A DNA stretch of 64,000 nt from the NCBI RefSeq assembly GCF_031755915.1, contig NC_083388.1, positions 10,105,001 to 10,169,000 on the forward strand, read 5' to 3'. Under the pieces are notes generated by a model. That model ran no database searches. It was not told the origin of the DNA and saw only the letters and a list, made by a program, of their open reading frames with translations. Positions 36,732-47,800 of the stretch are shown one piece after another. Source of the DNA: Ziziphus jujuba (taxonomy: Eukaryota > Streptophyta > Magnoliopsida > Rosales > Rhamnaceae). Position 1 is the stretch's first letter. The number at the start of each line of letters is the position of its first letter. The position numbers were made by a program, and so were the translations under genes.

Positions 36732-37475
36732 ATATACGAAAAATTTTCATTTACAAGCTCTCAATTTTGTTATTATTTATTTAAATTTTATATTTTTTAA
36801 GAATCATTATTTATACTTTTTTTTTTCAGTTTTTAAAATCTATTAAAAAGATCTCCATATACCAATTTTTTGTATGCTAAGTTTAATAATTAAAGGTAAA
36901 AATATTACAATGTTATTTAATTATAAAATATTTACTTTTAACTTTTTTTAGTCTTTAATTATTAAAATTAATTAGTTTAAACAGAAAAAATTACCTTAAA
37001 AATGAGATTAATGATGATTTTTTAAAAAAAATTGTGGTTTAATTGAAATAATAGCGAGATTGAAGTGAATATAAAATAAAATTTGCCAATAAATGTTACA
37101 TATATATACATGTATATTAAATTTTTTTTTTTTTTTCAAAAAACCGTCCGAGTTTTATAACTCAAAAAATTGAAGTTGCATTTTCAGAAACAATGATAAA
37201 CAAGACCGCCTTCATAGATAAAAATGGTGAGAGTACTTGCATACCTGATCCCAAAATTTGGGTTGTCATCCGGTGGGAAATTGGTCTTAATTGGTGCTAA
37301 AATATATATATATATATATTATATAATACCTTATGTAAAATATAATAATTATAGGAAATAATACTGTATATAAGTATAAGTATCTATACAATACATATAA
37401 AAAAAAACGTGCGTGCCACTTGTTAGCACATCATTTTTCAAATTCCCTTCCAAAACATATTTTATTATTATTATT
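30760..37475. other. 6.7-kb AT-rich gene-poor interval
   Basis: No recognisable gene on either strand. Visible items are poly-T runs (31330-31348, 37121-37136), (TA)n tracts at about 34398-34421 and 37301-37319, a (TC)n(TA)n microsatellite at 36692-36730, an (ATT)n tract near 37459-37490, and two stretches of more balanced base composition at about 33360-33740 and 36300-36690. A minus-strand open frame at 33829-34095 has an ordinary amino-acid mix but resembles nothing I know. Confidence 0.55.
36692..36730. repeat. (TC)n(TA)n compound microsatellite
   Basis: About ten TC units run straight into about nine TA units, at the edge of the less AT-rich block before it. Confidence 0.9.
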
Positions 37476-38428
37476 ATTATTATTATTTATTATTAGGCCA
37501 TAAATATATATTTGCTAAATAATAGTACATGCAAATGAATATTCTCTAAATCTTTAATTATATATATGCTGTACATGCATGGGCATATATCTTTAATTAT
37601 GGTTACACAAACCCATAAATATATATTTGGTAAATAATATCAAATGAAATATTTTATTTATTCTCAAATTATTTTGAAATTTAAACAATAAGTAATTTTA
37701 TCGATTAATTGATAATTATGGATATTTATATCAAACATTAATTATATATATTTTGGTTATATTCATAAAAAGTAAGATAATGAATGATAAATAAAAAGTA
37801 ATAATAAATAAAATAAAAATATTTCAAAATTATTATCATATGTAATTTTATCAATTATTTGATAGTTATGGGTATTTATATCAAAATTTAATTATATATA
37901 TATTTGGTTGTATTCGTGTAAGATAATGAATAATTTATATAATATATAAAAGAAAAAACATATGTGCCACGTGTCAACACACAATTTATTATCTTACCTT
38001 TTATGGATACAGCCAAATATATATAAAACTAAATTTTGATATAAATATCTACAACTATTACAATTGATAAAATTACATACGGTAATAATTTTGAAATATT
38101 TTTATTTTATTTATTATTTATCATTCATTATCTTACTTTTTATGAATATAACAAAATATATATAATTAATTTTTGATATAAATCTCCATAACTATTAAAT
38201 AATTGAAAAAATTACATATGGTTTAAATGTTGAAATAATTTTGAAAATAAATAAAGAAATTGATTTGATATTATTTACCAAATATATATTTATGGGTTTG
38301 TGTAACCATAATTAAAGTTATAAGCCCGTGCATGTATAACATATATAATTAAAGATTTAAAGAATATTCCTTTGCATGTATTATTATTTACCAAATATAT
38401 ATTTATGGCACAATTATGGCCTAATAAG
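37476..38428. repeat. Long palindrome (foldback), arms about 440 bp
   Basis: The minus strand of 37476-37920 matches 37990-38428 over nearly its whole length: for example TTTGTGTAACCATAATTAAA and TATATAATTAAAGATTTA occur in the right arm and, reverse-complemented, in the left. The loop is roughly 37921-37989. Each arm itself contains two tandem copies of a ~140-bp unit around TTTTGATATAAAT and ATAATTTTGAAAT. The same unit appears singly at about 40690-40890 and 41750-41950. Structure and size fit a foldback or MITE-type element; no target duplication is clear. The transcript would form a long double-stranded hairpin. Confidence 0.75.
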
Positions 38429-39970
38429 TATACATATATATTATAACGGAATTATACATATATATGGCCTAATATATATACATATATTATAAAGGAATTA
38501 TATATATATATATATATATATGGTCTAATATATATATGGCTTAATATATATTATAATGGAAATATGGCCTAAATATATACATATTCATTATCTTAACAGA
38601 ATCATGGCCTAATATATATTTTAATAATGTCTACGCACTTTGATACTCAATATTTGATTTTATTTTATTTATCAAATAAATTAAACATATTTGGCTATAA
38701 ATTAGTAAGTAACACCTTCTGGTTATTTAAAATTTCGGTATTCAATATTTTGTTAGTTTTTATTTTTCTCATATTTCTGTTTTAGGATTTTTTTTCTTTT
38801 TTTTTTTTAATTCTTTAATTTCAATTTTTTTTAGGATTTAGAAAAAACATGATCATGTTAATTATAAGCATACACGTGAGCTATGATATGTATTTTTGGA
38901 AGAAATTGATGATTCTGAATCAAGATATGATGCAGAAACTTTTCAAAAAGAAGAAGATGCTTTTGACGAAGAATCTTTGCTTATTGATTCATCTTTATCT
39001 ATTAACTTTTTCAAGATGATGTATAAGACAAAGAGAAAAAGGAGAAGATGCAAGAGATTATTCAGACCAAGGGCATGCAATAAAGAACAATATAATCGTT
39101 CTAGCAATCAAGTGGTGCCGGAATTCCCTAACTTTGAGACAACTTGATTGAACAAGAAACAATTTAAGGAGATTAAACGTTTGTCCTAGATATTATACTC
39201 TTTTTTTTTTTTTTTCCTTATTATGCTTTTTTCTATTGTGATTGAAATAAAATAATATTTTTATTTTAGTTAGTATAAATTACAGTATGGTTTTTTGAGG
39301 CAAATAATACTTTTGTTTTTATGGTTGGCTAATATAATTATTCTCTACATTTGTTTTTGTTATTGAAAAATAATATTTGTTTTTGTTGCTTTAGCATAAT
39401 TTCCATCTATTAGTTTAAGTGGGATCCACAGTCACACAATTAATAATTACAATTATGAATATGATGGTTTTTTCAAATGAAGTTACATATATTTGTTTTA
39501 ACCCAAATGATAATAATAATAATAATAATAATAAGTTTTCCTATTTCTATTGGATATTTTAATTTAAGTAATTAGTATGAAAATTAAGCTATATCCACAT
39601 TTAATTGTTTAAATTGATGTATGTTGGAGTGAATCATAAACACAATTTAGATATAAACAATAACTTCTTGGAAAAAGGAAACAAAAGTGCATGAAACAAT
39701 AAATAAGGGTCAAATCAGGCTATTCACAAATTTACGGCCTCACTAATGGAATTAATTCTCCAGCAATTCACGAACTTGTTTAATTTTTCACATATATGGT
39801 AAATTATCTGGACTTTTCTCAGCAAAATAAAACAAAAATTATACTTTTGTAAAACCAATTATAAATTAAAATAATACATAAGCTAATAAAATTAATCTTA
39901 GCTTTTGTAAAACCATTTGTAAAGGTTAAAAAAGAAGAAAAACAAAATCCTTTTTTTTTTTTTTTTTTTT
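38429..39970. other. AT-rich DNA between foldback and tandem block
   Basis: The first 200 bases repeat strings such as ATATATGGCCTAATATATAT that also occur near 40920 and 41960-42020. An (AAT)n tract lies at about 39507-39534. One open frame (38896-39147) is listed separately. Nothing else coding is visible. Confidence 0.5.
38896..39147 (+). other. Small open frame, acidic then basic, unrecognised
   Basis: Eighty-odd codons, acidic at the start ('DDSESRYDAETFQKEEDAFDEES') and basic later ('KTKRKRRRCKRLFRPRAC'). There is no ATG at its upstream end (the frame opens at TTG 38896), so it may be an internal exon fragment of a captured gene. The acid-then-basic pattern is unusual for random AT-rich DNA. 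I do not recognise a domain. Confidence 0.25.
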
Positions 39971-41266
39971 TATAAGTAAGCAAAAAAGGGGTAGAGAATC
40001 GTCTAAAAGGGAGGGGGGGGGTGTTGCGTGGGTTGTTTCAAAGAAACAGAAGAAACACAATAAAAAAGAAAATTATTTATGGTTAATAAGGAAAAACAGA
40101 TAACGATTCTCTACTAAAAAAAACAAAAAACAAAAAACAAAAGTAATAAATTTTCGTTAACTATGCCTAAAAGAAGGGGTAGAAAATTGTTTAAAAAAGA
40201 AAAAGGGGGGGGGGGGGTTTCAAAGAAGAAAGAAATAAGAAAGTAAAAAAAAATTGTTAATGGTTAATAAGAAAAAATGGCAACGATTCTCTATTGAAAA
40301 AAAAAAAAATTGTTTCTAAAAATAGTTATAATAGAAAATTTTCTAAAAACATAAAAAATAAAAATAAAAACAAAATCAAAGAAATTAACTACTAATAAGG
40401 AAAGTATTGACCTATTTAATTAACCCTAAACTTATTTAAATTTTTAATTATTTTACTTGGGGATAAATATCAATTTACCAACGAAATAACATCTTTTCAT
40501 GATTATTTTATTTGTAAGCATTGTTTGTTAAATAAATTTATTAATACATAGATTTCTCCAAATATATAATAGTTATTTTTTTTTCCTTGTTAAAATGTCA
40601 TAAAAGAATCAAAATCAATTAAGCTTCTATATTGGTCAAGAAGCATAAGAAGGCGGCGAAATAACCATTTCATATAGATTTTATTTATTATTACTTATTA
40701 CTTATCCTACCTTTTATGGATATAACCATATGTATATATAAAATCAATTTTTGATGTAAATATTTATAACTATTAAACAATTGATAAAATTACGTAGGAT
40801 AATAATTTTAAAATTATTTGAAAATAAATAAAATAGTTGATTTTATCTTATTTACCAAATATATATTTATGGCCTAATTGTTATACATATATATTATAAC
40901 GGAATTATACATATATATAGCCTAATATACATACGTATATTATAGTGGAATTATACATATATATTGCCTAATATTAGATGGCCTAATTAGCATAATGGTC
41001 TCACATAAAAGGAAATAAACTTTGGTCAACTATGCTGAAAAGAAGGGGTAGAGAATCGTTTAAAATAAAGAAAAAAGAGCGATGATTCTCTACTTGAAAA
41101 AAACAAAAGTAATAAATTTTGGTCAACTATGCTGAAAAGAAGGGGTAGAGAATTGTTAAAAAAAAAAAGGGGGGGTTTCAAAGAAGAAAGAAAAAAGAAA
41201 GTAAAAAAAATAAATTTTAATGGTTAATAAGGAAAAAAAGGCAACGATTCTCTACTGGAAAAAAAC

Positions 41267-41299
<33 letters not shown>

Positions 41300-42110
41300 T
41301 GTTTCTTTCTTCTTTTTATTTTTATTCCCTATTAGAATAGAAAATTTTCTAAAAACATAAAAAATAAAAATAAAAACAAGAACAAAGAAATTAACTACTA
41401 ATAAGGAAACTGTTGGCTTATTTAATTAATCCTAAAACTATTTAAATTTTAATTATTTTACTTAAGGATAAATATCAATTTACCAACTAAATAACCTCTA
41501 TACATGATTTTTGATTTGTAAGCATTGTTTGTTACATAAATTTATTGATACATAGATTTTTCCAAATATATAATAGTTACTTTTTGTTTTTTAGCTTTTT
41601 TATTTTTTCCTTATTAAAATGTCATATAAGAATCAAAATTAGTTAAGCTTCTATATTGGTCAAGAAGCATATGAAGAAGATGAAATAACCGTTTTATATA
41701 GATTTTATACATTATATAGATTTTATTTATTATTACTTATTATTTATTATTCATTATCTTACTTTCAATGAATATAACCAAATATATATAAATTTAATTT
41801 TTGATATAAATATCAATAACTATCAAACAATTAATAAAATTATGCATGATAATAATTTTGAAATTAATTGAAAATAAATACAATATTTGATTTTATCTTA
41901 TTTACCAGATATATATTTATGGCCTAATTAGTATGCATGATTATCAAAACAGAATTATACATATATATGGCCTAATATACATATATATATTATAACAGAA
42001 CTATAATATATATATGGCCTAATATATATTATGACAGAATTATGGCCTAAATTATTACATATATGTTAAAACGGAGTTATAGCCTAATTATGGCATAATA
42101 TATATTTTCA
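39970..42110. repeat. Composite tandem duplication, modules a-a-b-a-a-b, about 1 kb period
   Basis: Module a (AAGAAGGGGTAGAGAATCGT, a G-run, GTTTCAAAGAAGAAAGAAA, GGTTAATAAGGAAAAA, CAACGATTCTCTACT) occurs near 39985, 40175, 41040 (short) and 41135. Module b (AAATTAACTACTAATAAGGA through AAGCTTCTATATTGGTCAAG to the TATTTATGGCCTAAT tail) occurs at about 40375-40990 and 41385-42060. Module b contains the unit that forms the arms of the 38-kb palindrome. G-runs are 8-14 bases long. No coding capacity is visible. Confidence 0.75.
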
Positions 42111-42292
42111 TAAGGTCTACTAAATATACACTTTGATATCTAATATTTGAACTTAAATTTCATGATTGGAGGGTATTATATGTAGATATCAAATTTTTAG
42201 TTCTTAACAAACATTTATAATATACATTGGAAAAAAAAAAGGGATCCAAATATATTTATCATCAATAAAACTTTTATTTTATTTTGGATAAT

Positions 42293-42438
42293 ATGTCAAG
42301 GCAGCTAGATTTTATCAACCATATCAATGCTAACAAAATGCAGTGGACATTTAAAGTTCGTATTCTAAGACTTTGGAAGGTCCCATGTTTTAATGACAAA
42401 TCAGAAATTAATAGCATTGAAATAGTGTTAATGGATGA
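42293..42438 (+). pseudogene. First exon of an RPA70-like (replication protein A, OB-fold) gene
   Basis: From the ATG at 42293 the translation 'MSRQLDFINHINANKMQWTF' leads into 'KVRILRLWKVPCF' and 'SEINSIEIVLMDE', the start of the N-terminal OB fold in the plant RPA70-like/RPA1B family. It ends at a good donor, GATGA|GTATGT. These proteins bind single-stranded DNA, and RPA-like genes are also carried by plant Helitrons. The next exon, which should continue the OB fold, is not evident downstream: the following 460 bases are (TTA)n and TA-rich, and the CACTA arm starts at 42904. I read it as a captured or truncated fragment. Confidence 0.6.
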
Positions 42439-42903
42439 GTATGTTTTTTATTTTTTATAATTTTCATTACATGTTATTATTATTATTATTATTATTATTA
42501 TGTGTTTATATTATACAATATAATATTATATATATATATAATATCGTGCATGTGTATATAATATACTATAATATATATTATTATTATTAGTATAATTATA
42601 CTTATTATTATGTATAATATATACAATACCGTGCATGTGTATATAATATACTATATAAAATATATTATTATTATAATTGTACTTATTATATTATATAGAT
42701 TATACAATATAATATTATTTATATAATAATATTATGTATCTATTCTTTTGTTTAAGGTTTAAAAATTTTAACAAATATTTATAGAGTGGAAGGACTCATG
42801 CTACAATAAAGCATTCATTAATTTGTTGTTTCAATCTACTGATTCATGAATGTCAATTGTATTTAATGCAAAATTTTATAGTTGGATTCAACAATGTCAA
42901 ATT
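42439..42903. other. Microsatellite-rich spacer
   Basis: (TTA)n at about 42476-42500 and two imperfect copies of a block with CCGTGCATGTGTATATAATA / TCGTGCATGTGTATATAATA (near 42545 and 42630). No second RPA exon is recognised here. Confidence 0.6.
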
Positions 42904-44722
42904 CACTATTAGAATCGTATTGATAAATAACACAATTAATACGTCACATAAAATAAATACCGACGTATTACGGGGCGTGGCTTAACGTCCTGTCCCTAAA
43001 TTCATAAGACAACATGCAATGCAGTAGTAGAGTCTCCTATTTTTGATTTCTAGTGATGCATCATGACTTTTAGCGATGCATTTACCAATCCACTTATAGC
43101 GACGCATTATTTAACGATGTTGTACGAAACAGTCACTAAAAATTAGTAACTGTTTCATAAAACGTCACTAGATATATGCATCGCTAAAAAAGGCCAATGA
43201 AAGGAGACTACATGCGACGTATTAATAGAGTCGCCTATTAAGCAACGCATCAAGGCTTTTAGCAACGCATTTATCAAATGCGTCAGATTATCCATCAGAT
43301 TTTTAACGACGCATTTTTAGCGACCCTTTCAATAATGCATCAGATTTGATGGTCCACTTATAGCGATGTATTATTTAGCAACGTTGGACGAAACACTCGC
43401 TAAAAAATCTATTAACGACTGTTTTTTAAAGCGTCGCTAAATATATGCATCACTAAAAATAGCCAATTAAAGGCCACCAAATATGTTAGGCGACGTTGTT
43501 GTGTTTTAATGCGTCGCCCTTTATTTATTTTTTTTAATTTTGTGAAAATTGATTAAAATAGTAAAAATATAAAAATAATTAAAATACAAAAAAAAAAAAA
43601 CTAAAACTACCTTCATCCAAAATAATTAGAATACAAAAATTTAAAATAAACATTTTTTCATTACAAAATAATTATCAAATAAATTAAATATTATTTCATT
43701 AACATATTTTTACATAATTTGTAAACTATTGTATGTGCAAAAGCAAATTCAATATTAATAAACTTCCATAAATGCATACTCATTGAGATGGAAGTTGACA
43801 TCCTCTTGTTGACGATATTACACCGTCATACTGCATATGGAAAATTTAAAAAAATTATTAACACTTATGTAAAATAAATAAATATTAATCAGTATTAAAT
43901 TTGTAATTTAGTAAATAAAAATTTAAAGAATATTACCATTGTTCTTAACATTTGGTAAGGCACATTTCTTTTAATTAAAAATGGAAAACACATAATGAAG
44001 CAGATCAAAAAAATAATTAAATGAATAATAATAAATGTCATAAATATTACTTAAAACATAAGTTAATAAATATATTTACCAATTTATTTAGAAGATATTG
44101 TTTATCCATATCCCCTCACAGTCATTACAAATATGGCCACTCTCACATTCATCCTCATTATCATTTTCGTTGACACTTGGCAACTATATGACAAATGGAT
44201 TATGAGTCATGATAGTATCTCCAAGAACATCTTCTTCAACAAAAGTATGATGTTGTGGTGGAGTTAAAACAACAGACCATCTCAAATCATGTTGATCTTG
44301 AACATAAATACTTGTTGAACTTAGCAAAACAATGTCAAGCAATATCACAAACAAAATATCTACAAAAGCAAGATTAAGAAAACCCAACGAACCTAACCTG
44401 AAGTTAAAATGAAAAAAAAAAAAAACCCAACCCACCACATGTCTCCGCCAACCACAAAGAAAAAAGAAACTCACATAAACGATGGAGATGAAGAAAGAAG
44501 AAACCCAGCTAATCATGAGGGCGATACAAAGAAACCCAACTTCTCGATGACAATGTAGGCAAATGAAAAATGAAATCCAAATTATTTACTCTTTAAGTCT
44601 CTCTTAGATTGTTTCCAAATCTAATATCTATTAAGTAGTGTACTTGATATAGTTTTTTTTAAAAAAAAGGGATTCAAAGGTGTGCATAAAAATTTTAAAA
44701 CGCACCAAAAATTTGCAAAAAT
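42904..44722 (-). mobile_element. CACTA (En/Spm) element arm, inverted copy
   Basis: It begins CACTATTAGAATCGTATTG, which matches the minus strand of the end at 54701 (CACCACTAGAATCGCATTG). The first 600 bases are packed with subterminal motifs (GCGACGCAT, GCGTCGCTAAA and their complements). The rest matches the minus strand of 53222-54300 closely, including the TNP2 C-terminal fragment at 44184-44320. It is therefore an inverted copy of the right arm of the element at 46989-54701. Homology stops at about 44715-44722, where an FBD-like coding fragment begins. The left flanking triplet is ATT, and I find no partner for it, so the arm is probably a truncated or rearranged element. Confidence 0.7.
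44184..44320 (-). pseudogene. TNP2-type CACTA transposase, C-terminal fragment
   Basis: Minus-strand 'YVQDQHDLRWSVVL' followed by 'FVEEDVLGDT' and 'HNPFVI' then stop resembles the C-terminal end of plant TNP2 transposases, which often read 'QVFYVxDxxDxRWxVVL'. The catalytic part is absent. A sister copy lies at 53639-53776 on the plus strand. Confidence 0.5.
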
Positions 44723-44864
44723 ACTAGGCTGTTCAGGTGTTACAAGTGATGAGCTTATCAACTACTTTATTAACAATGCTTTTTCACTGAAAAAAATAAT
44801 TGTCAATCCTATGGAGTATAACGAATACCCATCCATCCATGCAACCAAGGCCAATTGGAACTAG
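44718..44864 (+). pseudogene. FBD/F-box-like gene fragment
   Basis: 'KILGCSGVTSDELINYFINN' followed by 'AFSLKKIIVNP' matches the pattern of the FBD domain at the end of plant F-box/FBD/LRR proteins, where a hydrophobic strand is followed by 'ELxxYFIENAxxLExIxxDP'. The frame then ends at 44864 without the usual closing strand. Neither F-box nor leucine-rich repeats are visible nearby, so this is a lone fragment, next to the breakpoint of the CACTA arm. It may have been captured by the transposon or may be what is left of a host gene. Confidence 0.45.
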
Positions 44865-46253
44865 AAAGAAAGGAGAAATGGAAAGGATTTTATCTGCCTC
44901 TAAATTTATTTGCCCTTCTGTTGTTTTTCTCCATGTTTGATTTTATCTATTAAAAACCAATTGTATTATATGGATTTTAAGACCATAAGAGAGTTAACGA
45001 ATGAAAATATTAAATTTATACTATATGCTTCTTGTATTTGTGTCAAATTTCAAGGTAGGTGGATGAATAATCTTCCTGCTAATTGCATTCAAAGAAAAAT
45101 AAATTGCCTAATATTTTCACTTACCAGATTATTCTAATTTGTTCGAAAATCGCAGTTCTTATAAGGATAGAAAAGCTGGGTGTGTGCTGCAGCCTTAAAT
45201 GTTGTATAATAGGGATTATATACAAATCTAATCCAACTATATTTACAACAATCATATGTAATATATATGGGCTGAACTTGAAAAACAAACCAATTCAAGG
45301 AAGCCCAATTCGTAACACAATAAAATGCAAAATTAAAAAAATAAAATAAAATATATTTGTTTTTTATATCAATTTAAAAAATTTCTGGTTTAGTTTGATT
45401 GCCAATTTATGAAGGTCATGGGAAGGAGGGAGGGTAATACTAATAAAGCATGGCATTGGAATTAGTGATCAATCTAACATCAGCTACAAAATGGTGAGCG
45501 CATATGTATGTATTCCTCTGCAACTTGGATTAATCTTTAAAAATCAATTGAAAGTCCTTATTAGGAATCTATGTACCTCTATGCTTGTTGATGTACGTAT
45601 CAATTTAAAACACCTTAACAATGTAGATCGTGCGTTCACCTTGCTTTTCATGCTGTCTCTCTCAGCTATAAATTCTCCAACTCAATGTTTTCGCCTAAGT
45701 ATATAGAATTAATATGATGTTTCTTAATTTTCTTCTTTCATAATACAACTTACTTTTTTTAATTTAACTTGTTTTTGTTTTTAAAGTCGGACTCTAAGCC
45801 TGGTAAAGAGATGAAGAATTTTGGGTCCCGTTTTAACAAATCTAAAGCAGCTAATTACGTTGGCACTCAGTCATTGTGATCATTACAATTTTGTTAAAAT
45901 AATTCCATTCATTAAAGGCATCTCCATATCTGCAAAACTCGTATTGAAGATGTGCATTGTCCTTTACTTGGTAGGTTTTTTGTTTTTGTTTTTGTTTTTT
46001 GTTTTTTGTTTTTCTTTTTTGTAAATTGTGTTTCATTTGCTTCAGAATCATTTACATACTTGTATGGCTATATTATCTATTAACATACTTATATGGATGT
46101 ATCGTGCCTCCCACGTCCTTAGCTTTATGTTAGCATATAATTATTGGCGGACTTATAGTTAGTTTTGATGTTATATCTATATGTGTTAACTAATATTAAA
46201 AAGCAAATTTGTTTCGTTATCTTTCTTTGCTATGCCTTTGCTCTTCATGTAAG

Positions 46254-46430
46254 CAGTAATTGGAATTATGATCAATCATACTTTTTTTTTTTTTTAATTT
46301 TTTCGGATGCCACCCGGAAAACTTCTTTCTGGCAGTAATTGGAATCATGATCAATCATGTCTTTATATATATATATATATATAGATATAATTTTTTCGGT
46401 TGCCACCGAGAAGACTTCTTTCTGGTGGAG
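46254..46430. repeat. Imperfect tandem duplication, about 80-100 bp unit
   Basis: GCAGTAATTGGAATTATGAT...TTTTTTCGGATGCCACC...ACTTCTTTCTGG is followed by a second copy (GCAGTAATTGGAATCATGAT...TTTTTTCGGTTGCCACC...ACTTCTTTCTGG) expanded by a (TA)n tract. Confidence 0.75.
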
Positions 46431-46985
46431 TTGATCGTGCTTGGGTCCTGATAGAAGAAATCAAAGAAATTTGAATGAGATATTAAGTGGTATGCCAAAT
46501 TCTAGTGTAAACCTTTGTTCGGTTTATCCATTTGCATCCACATCAATAATTAATAGGGATTTAAAAAAAAAAATTGGAAATTAATTTGTTTGGTTGAGTA
46601 TCTATCAAGCAAACATTTATTAATCGTATATTTACGTTAGTTATTTGTTTATTTTTTATTTAATAAATAATTCAATAGAAACTCATTGCTAACAATGATT
46701 CCCAATTCATTAGCTCCAATTTTTCAAGTTTACACTTGGAATAGAAAGTCAACATGTGATTCTACACTCCAAGACACCCAGAGGAAACAGATAAGCCAAT
46801 ACCCAACAAAACAATTCGGAATACTCTTTAAAGGCGACTTGACTAATCTGAAGGTCGAAGGGCAAAAGAATTACATGAAGTATTATGGACATACTGAGCT
46901 AATCACTCTTATTAAAGACGCCCCTTTCACTTGCCTATGGCACCGAAGCAATGATTAGAATTTTCTTCACTTATAATGAACAAAA

Positions 46986-46988
46986 ACT
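46986..46988. repeat. 3-bp target-site duplication ACT (left)
   Basis: ACT precedes the CACTA end at 46989 and follows the right end at 54702-54704. Three bases is the CACTA-type duplication length, but such a short match can occur by chance. Confidence 0.5.
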
Positions 46989-47795
46989 CACTACGTAAAA
47001 ATTGATATCCAGTGACACTCATTTAGCGAAGCTACGAAACAAATGCATCTGAAAAAAAAAAAAATCGCAACTCTGAGGTTAATGCGTCAGTAAAAATTCA
47101 ATAAATATACGACGCATTAAAAAACTGTCGACCTCAAAAGATCGCTAAAAACAAAAAACTCACGACACATCCGTTAAGGATCGCTGAATGTGGGGCCAAC
47201 CAGAGTCGCCATTAATACTGTGTGTATATTTTATCTGAATTATATTGTACGTTTAAATGCTACTCATGAAAAATGAATACCAACCATTAATCTATGTTTA
47301 CATAATAATAAAATTTATGTATACAAGGTTGTTGTTCAATTATATAATTTTTCTTGTATAGCTTATTCTTGCAAATCTCTTAAATAATATTTTTTTATTT
47401 CAACTACAAATAAGCAGTAAAAATATTAGAGCAATATAACTGAGCTGGTTTTTTTGTTTTTTTAATAAAGGTAACAGGCAACGCACTATTTAGATTGTGT
47501 GTCGCTTGTTACCTTCCCTTTACTTTTTTAATTTTTTTTAAGTTCTTTTAAACAATCTAATTTTATTTCAACAATACATAACTAGTAAAAATATTAGAGT
47601 AACAAAACCGATATATATATATATATATTTTTAATATATAGTTAACAGGCGATGCACTATTTAGATTGTGCGTTGCCTGTTCACTCCTATATTTTTTTTA
47701 GTTCTTTTAATAAATCTAATTTTATTTCAACAAAAAATAAGCAGTAAAAATATTAGAGTAACATAACCGAACTGTTTTTTTATTTATTTTTTATT

Positions 47796-47800
47796 ATATA
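47796..47800. repeat. 5-bp target-site duplication ATATA (left)
   Basis: ATATA precedes the LTR and recurs at 50689-50693 after it. The string is common in this AT-rich region, so taken alone it is weaker evidence than the TCTGG pair of the other LTR. Confidence 0.65.

Larger units (their letters stand above)
44865..46988. other. Unrecognised DNA between the two CACTA parts
   Basis: The base composition is less extreme than in the neighbouring repeats, and short open frames occur (44910-45137, 45491-45706, 46686-46958), but none resembles a protein I know. A local duplication lies at 46254-46430. Confidence 0.4.
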
